From Desulfobacterales bacterium (lineage in GTDB: Bacteria; Desulfobacterota; Desulfobacteria; Desulfobacterales; UBA11574), in contig JAUVTO010000083.1 of NCBI GenBank assembly GCA_030601485.1, forward strand, positions 1 through 7,596: a stretch of DNA of 7,596 nucleotides. The letters run 5' to 3'. Shown here piece after piece: positions 1 to 5,227 of this stretch. Below the pieces are notes generated by a model. It ran no database searches, had not been told where the DNA came from, and saw only the letters and a list, made by a program, of their open reading frames with translations. The position numbers and the translations under genes were made by a program. Position 1 is the first letter of the stretch; the number at the start of each line of letters is the position of its first letter.

Positions 1-12
1 AAAAGTCAGATT

Positions 13-141
13 TTGATGGCAAAGTAAAAAGCTCCAAATTCAAGGCGCGCAAATTCCGAGGAATGAGACGTACGTATAGTACGTCGCAGTGACGAGGAAT
101 GCAGCGCAACGCAGAAGTTGGACTTTTTACGAAGCCATCAA
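13..141. repeat. 129-bp imperfect palindromic intergenic element (MITE-like)
   Basis: The ends are inverted copies: TTGATGGC at 13-20 matches GCCATCAA at 134-141, and TAAAAAG at 25-31 matches CTTTTTA at 123-129, followed inward by TCCAA/TTGGA. At the exact centre is a perfect 7-bp stem, GACGTAC (67-73) and GTACGTC (79-85), with a 5-nt loop. GAGGAATG occurs twice as a direct repeat (58-65 and 94-101). There is no ORF inside. The shape is that of a non-autonomous palindromic repeat or a long RNA hairpin. I recall similar sequences scattered in Desulfobacterales genomes, but that is memory, not a search. It could be a MITE, a REP-type element, or the terminator region of a gene to the left of the window. 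Confidence 0.6.
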
Positions 142-198
142 CCTTGATTAATTTCACATGCCATAACACGGTATAAATAGCAAGTGATAAGAAATCGT

Positions 199-227
199 TT
201 GACTTGTATATGACAATTTCATATTCA
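199..227 (+). promoter_or_regulatory. Possible sigma70 promoter of the ribonuclease gene
   Basis: TTGACT at 199-204 is a good -35 hexamer. The best -10 at 17-bp spacing is TATTCA (222-227), which matches only three of six positions. A separate TATAAA (172-177) is a better -10 by itself but has no well-spaced -35. The promoter is probably somewhere in 144-230, between the palindromic repeat and the gene, but the exact site is uncertain. Confidence 0.3.
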
Positions 228-274
228 TTTAAGAAAGCAACTGCCTGAAAAAGCATCAATCCCGTCGTAAAAGG

Positions 275-291
275 ACTCATATTTTATGAGT
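275..291 (+). promoter_or_regulatory. Hairpin enclosing the ribonuclease start codon
   Basis: ACTCATA (275-281) and TATGAGT (285-291) form a perfect 7-bp stem with a TTT loop. The ATG start (286-288) lies inside the 3' arm, and the Shine-Dalgarno AAGGA (271-275) abuts the 5' arm. In mRNA this stem would hide the initiation codon, so it is a candidate translational control element. RNase E of Escherichia coli autoregulates through its 5' UTR; whether this gene does is inference. Confidence 0.4.
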
Positions 292-1746
292 AAGATCCTT
301 ATTAATGCCATAGATCCTGAGGAATGCAGGATTGCAAAAGTAAAAGATATAAAACTCGAAGAATTTCATATCGAAAGTGCTGCAAGGGAAATTATCCACG
401 GCAACATTTACAAAGCGGTTATTTCACGTATTGAGCCAAGCCTACAGGCCGCATTCGTAGATTACGGGGCTGATCGCCATGGATTTCTTCAGAAACATGA
501 AATTCATAGCGACTATTTTCAGGACAATCTTTCCAAAGACAGGTCCATAAAAAAAATGGTGAGGCGTGGCCAGGAACTCCTGGTACAGGTCACAAAAGAC
601 CCGTTCATGAAAAAAGGGGCCATGCTCACAACTTACATATCTCTCCCTGGAAGACACGTAGTGCTTATGCCCGGAAGCGATAACCGTGGCATTTCACGAA
701 AAATAGAAGATGAAGATGAGCGAAACCGCCTTAAAGGCATTATCAACAAACTCAAGTTTCCTGATGGATTCGGCATCATCGTCCGAACCGCCGGGATAAA
801 CTGTACCAAGATGCACATGTCCAGGGATTTAAGATATCTGTTACGGCTCTGGAAAAACATCAAAAAAGATGTGGAAAAAGCAAAGCCCCCGTCAATGCTA
901 TACAAGGAGCAAAACCTTGCTTTAAGATCCATACGTGACTATTTCACCCCCGACGTAACCGAAATCCTCATTGACGATGTTGACGTATATCATGAAGTTA
1001 AAAACTTTGTTAAAATCATTTCCCCAAAACATACCAAGATTGTCAAACACTACAAAATGGACCGGCCCATATTCACAAAATACCAGCTGGAAGAACAGAT
1101 CGCATCCATATATGAAAGCCGCGTCAAATTAAAATCCGGGGGGTATATTATAATAACACAGACAGAAGCGCTGGTTGCCATTGACGTCAATTCAGGTAAG
1201 GCCACCAAAAAAAAATCTATTGAACAGACCGCTCTTCAGACCAATATTGAAGCCGCCGAGGAAATTTCTCGTCAGCTTAGACTCAGAGATTTGGGTGGTC
1301 TTATCGTGATCGATTTTATTGATATGAGAGATCTGAAACATAATTTAGAAGTTTTTAGGGCCGTGAAAAACAATGTAAAATATGACAAGGCAAAAACAAA
1401 GATCGGCAAGATTTCAATGTTCGGACTCATGGAAATGTCGAGGCAGCGGCTCAGGCCCTCCATTGAATCCAGCAGTTTTGAATCCTGCGGCCATTGCGGG
1501 GGCAAAGGGCTTATACCTTCCACTGAGATGCTGGTCCTCGATTTTCTTCGCAAACTTCGTCTTGAAACCTTGAAAGATAACATCTCAAAAGTAAAAGGAA
1601 TCGTCCCGTCGGTAGTGGCCGACTATCTTTTGAATAAGAAACGCAAGGAAATTCTTGACCTGGAAATAAGGCGCAACCTTTCCATCACCATCGAAGGAGA
1701 CAATACACTCGTCCACGGCATGAGTAAGATTATTTGTGAAGAGTAA
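286..1746 (+). CDS. rng: Ribonuclease E/G family endoribonuclease (RNase G-like)
   Basis: Single-strand-specific endoribonuclease for rRNA maturation and mRNA decay, expected in the cytoplasm. The 486-residue protein matches RNase G in length and lacks the long C-terminal degradosome scaffold of E. coli RNase E. An S1 RNA-binding domain covers roughly residues 38-120. RTAG at 167-170 corresponds to the 5'-monophosphate sensor pocket. AIDVNSGK at 298-305 supplies D300 and N302, and IDFIDM at 342-347 supplies D343; the 43-residue spacing equals that of the E. coli metal ligands D303 and D346. CGHC at 401-404 is the zinc link and keeps the family's spacing from the first Asp. The ATG has AAGGA at 271-275, ten bases upstream. 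A small C-terminal segment after about residue 415 is less conserved. The catalytic core looks intact. Assignment to RNase G rather than a short RNase E rests on length only. Confidence 0.96.
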   Translation: MSKILINAIDPEECRIAKVKDIKLEEFHIESAAREIIHGNIYKAVISRIEPSLQAAFVDYGADRHGFLQKHEIHSDYFQDNLSKDRSIKKMVRRGQELLVQVTKDPFMKKGAMLTTYISLPGRHVVLMPGSDNRGISRKIEDEDERNRLKGIINKLKFPDGFGIIVRTAGINCTKMHMSRDLRYLLRLWKNIKKDVEKAKPPSMLYKEQNLALRSIRDYFTPDVTEILIDDVDVYHEVKNFVKIISPKHTKIVKHYKMDRPIFTKYQLEEQIASIYESRVKLKSGGYIIITQTEALVAIDVNSGKATKKKSIEQTALQTNIEAAEEISRQLRLRDLGGLIVIDFIDMRDLKHNLEVFRAVKNNVKYDKAKTKIGKISMFGLMEMSRQRLRPSIESSSFESCGHCGGKGLIPSTEMLVLDFLRKLRLETLKDNISKVKGIVPSVVADYLLNKKRKEILDLEIRRNLSITIEGDNTLVHGMSKIICEE

Positions 1747-1760
1747 AACACGGGCTTAAC

Positions 1761-1809
1761 CCGGACAAGTCCGCCCTCCTGCCGAGCCAAAGCAAGGCGG
1801 ACGGGCCGG
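1761..1809. repeat. GC-rich imperfect inverted repeat after the ribonuclease gene
   Basis: GTCCGCC (1769-1775) pairs perfectly with GGCGGAC (1796-1802). Outside this stem CCGG (1761-1764) pairs with CCGG (1806-1809) across a 4/3-nt internal loop. A second small stem, CGGAC/GTCCG at 1762-1773, competes with it. No T tract follows, so it is not a standard intrinsic terminator. The local GC content is well above that of the surrounding DNA, which suggests a REP-like repeat or a transcript-stabilising stem. Confidence 0.5.
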
Positions 1810-1863
1810 AACCCAAAAATATGTGATACCCAGACACAAAAACACCGAGGATTCTACTAAATC

Positions 1864-2622
1864 ATGCCTAAAAAACCCGCTGAAATATCAAGCACGGCCA
1901 TAGGAATTCTAATAAGTTTTATTATCCTTGTCACAATTGCCGGTTTATATCTCTGGTTGAAAAAAGACTCAAAGGTAACGACTCAAAACATTCCTGAAAA
2001 AGTTCAAATGCCTGTAACAGCAGAGACCGTCATTGATTACAATAACATCGAAAAAGACAAAGCGCTCATAGCGCTTATGCAAAAGCGCAAGGCAGAATAT
2101 GGAATTGAAAAAGGAGTTGACATTATTACAAAATCTGATGAATCTTTTAAAATAGGCGGTTCAACGGTCTCCATGCAGGAGATTTTGGATAAAATACGGA
2201 TTAAAAGTGGCGATATTGTTGAAAAGGACCTCAAGTCAAACAAAATGGATTCAATGAAAGATTCAGAAACATTCGGAATATACGTTGTTCAACCTGGAGA
2301 CAATATCTGGAATATACATTTTAATTTCCTGAAAGAATATTTTGCTCATAAAGGCATCTCCCTGTCACCACTTGCCGACGAACCTGCAAGGGGGGGGCAA
2401 AGTTCGGGTGTTGGTAAACTTCTTAAATTTTCTGAAACTACGATTAATATTTATAATATAAAAGAACGCAAAATAGATGTTGATCTTAAACTGATCTATT
2501 CCTTGAGCAAGGTGGTTATTTATAATATGGACCAAATTTTCGCACTTCTGGATCTCATCGATTACGAACACGTAAATCGCATTCAATTTGACGGTGAAAC
2601 ACTCTGGATACCGCCAAATTAA
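1864..2622 (+). CDS. Membrane-anchored protein with split LysM-like motif, function unknown
   Basis: I do not recognise a named family. The 252-residue protein starts with a short basic N-terminus and one hydrophobic helix (about residues 12-32), then a charged region; this fits a single-pass inner-membrane protein with its bulk in the periplasm. At 140-151 the sequence YVVQPGDNIWNI is the opening half of a LysM peptidoglycan-binding motif. The expected closing half, resembling FDGETLWIPPN (242-252), comes only at the C-terminus, about 85 residues later instead of about 25, so the domain appears interrupted or degenerate. A GAGGA at 1847-1851 precedes the ATG by 12 bases. It follows the ribonuclease gene by 117 bp and may be co-transcribed. 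An eight-G run (2390-2397) falls inside the interrupted part. Cell-wall binding is inferred from the motif only. Confidence 0.8.
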   Translation: MPKKPAEISSTAIGILISFIILVTIAGLYLWLKKDSKVTTQNIPEKVQMPVTAETVIDYNNIEKDKALIALMQKRKAEYGIEKGVDIITKSDESFKIGGSTVSMQEILDKIRIKSGDIVEKDLKSNKMDSMKDSETFGIYVVQPGDNIWNIHFNFLKEYFAHKGISLSPLADEPARGGQSSGVGKLLKFSETTINIYNIKERKIDVDLKLIYSLSKVVIYNMDQIFALLDLIDYEHVNRIQFDGETLWIPPN

Positions 2623-2626
2623 TCTG

Positions 2627-2654
2627 AAAAAAAATCAGGCCCAGAGGGACCTGA
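2627..2654 (-). terminator. Intrinsic terminator reading on the minus strand
   Basis: Read on the minus strand, TCAGGTCC pairs with GGGCCTGA through a CTCT loop, giving an 8-bp stem with one U-G wobble. Eight T residues follow at once (the A run at 2634-2627). On the plus strand the wobble becomes a C/A mismatch and no T run follows, so the structure favours minus-strand transcription. No convincing minus-strand gene lies upstream of it. Confidence 0.6.
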
Positions 2655-2795
2655 CAGACTATCATTCCCGTATTCCAGACCTCCAGCACGCCGATGTATT
2701 TTTGTATCCGTTTATGGAGTAATTGAGTTAGTGGAAATTCCAAAAAACAAACAATTGTCTTTAGATCTTATTGAAATTTGGGATTTTAAAAAATC

Positions 2796-2817
2796 CGTGA
2801 ACGGTTACGTATTTTTT
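2796..2817 (+). terminator. Weak plus-strand terminator candidate
   Basis: CGTGA (2796-2800) pairs with TTACG (2805-2809), including one G-U wobble, across the loop ACGG. A tract TATTTTTT (2810-2817) follows. The stem is short and AT-rich, so termination would be weak. It overlaps the 3' base of the perfect repeat GGATTTT/AAAATCC (2781-2796). Its place, upstream of the sec promoter candidates, suits the end of the ribonuclease-LysM unit. Confidence 0.35.
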
Positions 2818-2861
2818 AACTTAAAACCATTGATTTTTGACCGGATTCTAAGGACACGGTT

Positions 2862-2870
2862 TGTTATAAT
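2862..2870 (+). promoter_or_regulatory. Extended -10 promoter candidate (P1) for the sec unit
   Basis: TGTTATAAT is a perfect extended -10 element (TG-N-TATAAT). The nearest -35-like hexamer, TTGACC (2837-2842), is 22 bp away, which is too far for a normal pairing, so activity would depend on the extended -10. Transcription would begin near 2877, leaving about 195 nt of untranslated leader before yajC. Confidence 0.5.
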
Positions 2871-2881
2871 GAAATAAATAT

Positions 2882-2910
2882 TTGACGTATGCAATCAATT
2901 GCAGTATATC
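2882..2910 (+). promoter_or_regulatory. Sigma70-type promoter candidate (P2) with operator-like inverted repeat
   Basis: TTGACG (2882-2887) and TATATC (2905-2910) are separated by exactly 17 bp. Within the spacer, TGCAAT (2890-2895) and ATTGCA (2898-2903) form a perfect 6-bp inverted repeat with a 2-bp centre. A dimeric regulator bound there would block RNA polymerase. It lies directly downstream of P1, and both point to yajC. Confidence 0.45.
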
Positions 2911-2932
2911 AGCGCCATTTTTTATACTTTTT

Positions 2933-2995
2933 TGCCACAAAGACACAAAGGATATATCTATTATTCTTTCTTCGTGCCTTGGTGCCTTAGTGGCA
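2933..2995. repeat. Octamer-built inverted repeat in the yajC leader
   Basis: The left arm (2933-2951) and right arm (2977-2995) are 19-bp inverted copies that agree at 16 positions. Each arm is itself tandem: CCACAAAG and ACACAAAG on the left (2935-2950), then CTTCGTGC, CTTGGTGC and CTTAGTGG on the right (2970-2993). A partial extra copy beginning TGCCACAAA lies at 3011-3030. I recall similar repeats in many environmental bacterial genomes. In RNA it would fold into a long hairpin upstream of yajC. Confidence 0.65.
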
Positions 2996-3055
2996 GAATG
3001 GAAAAAGTTTTGCCACAAAAAGCACAAAATTTACAATTAAAGAACTAATACAATA

Positions 3056-3064
3056 TAAGGAGGA
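3056..3064 (+). promoter_or_regulatory. Strong ribosome binding site fixing the yajC TTG start
   Basis: TAAGGAGGA is a near-perfect Shine-Dalgarno sequence six bases before TTG (3071). The first in-frame ATG (3092) has no such site, so TTG is the preferred start. Confidence 0.8.
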
Positions 3065-3070
3065 TTTATC

Positions 3071-3421
3071 TTGATAAATATCGCTTATGCAATGGGCCAG
3101 GGCGGAGGTGCTACAGGTCAGGGAGCAGGAGGATTTTCATCACTGATCCCGATTATCCTGATGTTCGTTATATTCTATTTTCTGCTTATTCGGCCCCAGC
3201 AGAAAAAAACCAAAGAACATCGTGAAATGATAACCAAACTTAAAAAGGGAGACCGCATCATAACAAGCGGAGGCCTTCACGGTCGAATTACAGCCGTAGG
3301 TGAGACCACGATGACGGTTGAAATAGCTGACAAGGTCCGTGTAAAGGTTGCCCGCAGCAACGTCGCCCAGGTAGTCCAGTCTTCATCACAGTCCCAGGAA
3401 CCAAAAAAAAAGAAGAGCTGA
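3071..3421 (+). CDS. yajC: Preprotein translocase accessory subunit YajC
   Basis: Small single-pass inner-membrane protein of the SecDF-YajC complex, which associates with SecYEG and supports protein export. The 116 residues include a Gly/Gln-rich N-terminus, one transmembrane helix at about 23-40, and the family signature RPQQKK at 41-46 just after it. A basic cytoplasmic domain follows with GDRIITSGGLHGRI (60-73), typical of the YajC core. The tail is low-complexity and ends in lysines (112-115). The length fits the family. Translation starts at TTG, chosen because of the strong ribosome binding site at 3056-3064. The gene is first in a same-strand run with secD, secF, dprA and topA, 163 bp before secD, and follows two promoter candidates. 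The tgt and queA genes often found upstream of yajC are absent here. Confidence 0.96.
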   Translation: MINIAYAMGQGGGATGQGAGGFSSLIPIILMFVIFYFLLIRPQQKKTKEHREMITKLKKGDRIITSGGLHGRITAVGETTMTVEIADKVRVKVARSNVAQVVQSSSQSQEPKKKKS

Positions 3422-3475
3422 TTAATACGGCTATCCTTAATTTGCAAAAATTAACTGATTTTCTTTCTTTACGAT

Positions 3476-3539
3476 CACTTATGCATAAGTTTTATCCGCC
3501 TTCGGCGTGATGTACCCCCGCCTGAAGCGTGGATAAGTG
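3476..3539 (+). repeat. Stem-loop repeat between yajC and secD
   Basis: The ends are a perfect inverted repeat, CACTTAT (3476-3482) and ATAAGTG (3533-3539). ACTTATGCATAAGT (3477-3490) is a perfect 14-bp palindrome. An alternative stem pairs TTATCC plus GCCTTCGGC on the left (3492-3506) with GCCTGAAGC plus GGATAA on the right (3520-3536). CGCC-TTC-GGCG (3497-3507) is a nested small hairpin. There is no T tract, so it is probably not a terminator. It may be a mobile short repeat, or an RNA structure affecting the yajC-to-secD expression ratio. Confidence 0.5.
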
Positions 3540-3584
3540 GACCACATTTTATTTTAGGAACACCTTCAGCAAAGGAAAAGATCA

Positions 3585-5162
3585 TTGAAGAATCTCTCAT
3601 GGCGGGCTGTTTCCGTTTTTGCAGTTATTATCGTTGCTGTTATTTACGTTCTTCCGACCATAAAACCATCTTTGTGGCCCCATAAAAAGATAAACTTGGG
3701 CCTCGATCTTCAAGGGGGAATGCACCTTGTACTTGAAGTGGATACGGAAAAAGCCGTGGAAAGCACCATAGAACGTATAAGCCAGGAGATGCGAAGCCTT
3801 TTAAAGAAGGAGCGCATCCGCCATATCGACTTGAATCGTATAGATGGAAGCCGAATTTCGGTCCGGTTGCAAGGCCAGGAAAACATCGACAGATTTGAAA
3901 AACTGCTCGACAAAGAATTTAAAAATTTGCGTATCCTTTCAAGATCAATCCACGACGAAATCCTTACGATGATGCTGGATCTTCCTGACAGGGAGTCCGC
4001 TCAAATCAAGAAGCTGGCAACCGAGCAAGCACTTGAAACCATCAGAAACCGGATCGACCAGTTTGGCGTCAGTGAACCGGATATTCGACGACAGGGTGAA
4101 AAACGGATACTTATCCAGCTCCCGGGAATCAAAGATACAAAAAGAGCCAAGGACCTTATCGGACGGACCGCTCTTTTAGAATTCAAACTGCTGGATGAGA
4201 CCCATGATCTAAATGCCGCCTTGCAAGGGAATGTGCCTCCGGGCAGCGAGGTTCTCTATGGCATTAAAGAAGATCCGGAAACACGCCGTGTCATAAAAAC
4301 GCCCTATCTTATAAAAAAACGGACCCTTTTAACCGGGGCACATCTGACTGATGCAAAGGTTCAAATTGATTCTCAATACAATGAACCCTATGTTTCCATC
4401 GATTTCGATAAAAAAGGGGGAAGAGATTTTGCAAGGATAACCGGAGCAAATGTAAAAAAACGTCTTGCAATCGTTTTGGATAACAAAGTCTATTCAGCAC
4501 CGGTTATCCAGGAAAAAATTACCGGAGGTCAGGCCCGAATTACCGGACGTTTCACCACTGAAGAAGCACGTGATCTTGCCATTGCCCTTCGTGCCGGGGC
4601 CCTTCCGGCCCCGGTAAACATCCTTGAGGAGAGGACCGTGGGTCCTTCTCTTGGAACCGATTCCATTAGAAAAGGGCTCCTCTCAATGTGCGTAGGGGGT
4701 ATCCTCGTTATCCTGTTCATGATTGTCTATTACAGGGGTTCAGGGCTTATCGCAGACTTTGCGCTGATTCTTAATATTATCCTGATTGCCGGAGGGCTGG
4801 CCGGCTTTCAGGCCACGTTGACACTACCGGGTATCGCGGGGATAATTCTCACTATCGGCATGGCCGTTGACGCCAATGTTCTTATATTCGAACGTATACG
4901 GGAGGAAATGAGAATAGGCAAGACACCGCGAGCGGCAGTGGAAGCTGGCTATGACAGGGCTTCTCTTACAATACTCGACGCTAACGTAACAACGCTTATT
5001 GCAGCCCTTGTCCTTTTCCAGTTCGGTACCGGCCCGGTTAAAGGATTTGCAGTAACACTCAGTTTGGGTGTACTTTCCAGTCTTTTTACAGCCCTTATTG
5101 TGTCCCGGTTAATATTTGATTATCTCTTAGTAAAACTAAAGATTAAAAGCCTGAGCATCTAA
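3585..5162 (+). CDS. secD: Protein translocase subunit SecD
   Basis: Inner-membrane RND-family subunit that, with SecF, uses the proton gradient to pull translocating proteins out on the periplasmic side. The 525 residues show a first transmembrane helix (about 8-26), the conserved GLDLQGG motif (39-45), and a large periplasmic P1 region (about 30-355) containing the typical RNRIDQFGVSEPDI (154-167) and LPGI (179-182) segments. Five further helices lie in about 362-515. The fourth-helix signature AVDANVLIFERIREE (427-441) includes D429, which aligns with the essential proton-path aspartate of SecD. Length and motifs are normal, and SecD is separate from SecF rather than fused. The TTG start has AAAGGA at 3571-3576 eight bases upstream; the next Met is residue 46, too late to keep helix 1. 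A 65-bp gap leads to secF. Confidence 0.97.
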   Translation: MKNLSWRAVSVFAVIIVAVIYVLPTIKPSLWPHKKINLGLDLQGGMHLVLEVDTEKAVESTIERISQEMRSLLKKERIRHIDLNRIDGSRISVRLQGQENIDRFEKLLDKEFKNLRILSRSIHDEILTMMLDLPDRESAQIKKLATEQALETIRNRIDQFGVSEPDIRRQGEKRILIQLPGIKDTKRAKDLIGRTALLEFKLLDETHDLNAALQGNVPPGSEVLYGIKEDPETRRVIKTPYLIKKRTLLTGAHLTDAKVQIDSQYNEPYVSIDFDKKGGRDFARITGANVKKRLAIVLDNKVYSAPVIQEKITGGQARITGRFTTEEARDLAIALRAGALPAPVNILEERTVGPSLGTDSIRKGLLSMCVGGILVILFMIVYYRGSGLIADFALILNIILIAGGLAGFQATLTLPGIAGIILTIGMAVDANVLIFERIREEMRIGKTPRAAVEAGYDRASLTILDANVTTLIAALVLFQFGTGPVKGFAVTLSLGVLSSLFTALIVSRLIFDYLLVKLKIKSLSI

Positions 5163-5227
5163 CGCCTTAACCTATTTTAATTGGAGCATTATAAAGCTTA
5201 CCAAAACAATCTTAGGAGATATCATTA

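Larger units (their letters stand above)
2623..3070. other. 448-bp gene-free region between two transcription units
   Basis: No credible coding sequence was found on either strand. In order it contains a minus-strand intrinsic terminator (2627-2654), a small perfect inverted repeat GGATTTT/AAAATCC (2781-2796), a weak plus-strand terminator (2796-2817), two promoter candidates (2862-2910), an octamer-built inverted repeat (2933-2995) with a partial further copy (3011-3030), and the yajC ribosome binding site. It probably separates the ribonuclease unit from the sec unit. Confidence 0.7.

Noticed and set aside
1207..1215. Nine-A run in the ribonuclease gene (possible slippage site)
   Set aside because: It encodes three lysines just after the catalytic segment in an AT-rich gene; no downstream alternative frame or stimulatory structure suggests programmed slippage.
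1382..1573. 63-codon plus-strand frame inside the ribonuclease gene
   Set aside because: It overlaps the zinc-link coding region in another frame and has no support of its own.
2635..2654. Plus-strand terminator for the LysM-like gene
   Set aside because: In this direction the stem has a C/A mismatch and no T run follows; the signal reads on the minus strand.
2555..2743. 62-codon minus-strand open frame
   Set aside because: It overlaps the LysM-like gene and runs straight through the minus-strand terminator, with no domain or ribosome binding site seen.
2933..3030. Repeats before yajC as a CRISPR array
   Set aside because: The units are 8 bp, inverted and without regular spacers, which does not fit CRISPR.
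3403..3411. Nine-A run near the end of yajC
   Set aside because: It encodes the lysine tail a few codons before the stop, so slippage would change little.
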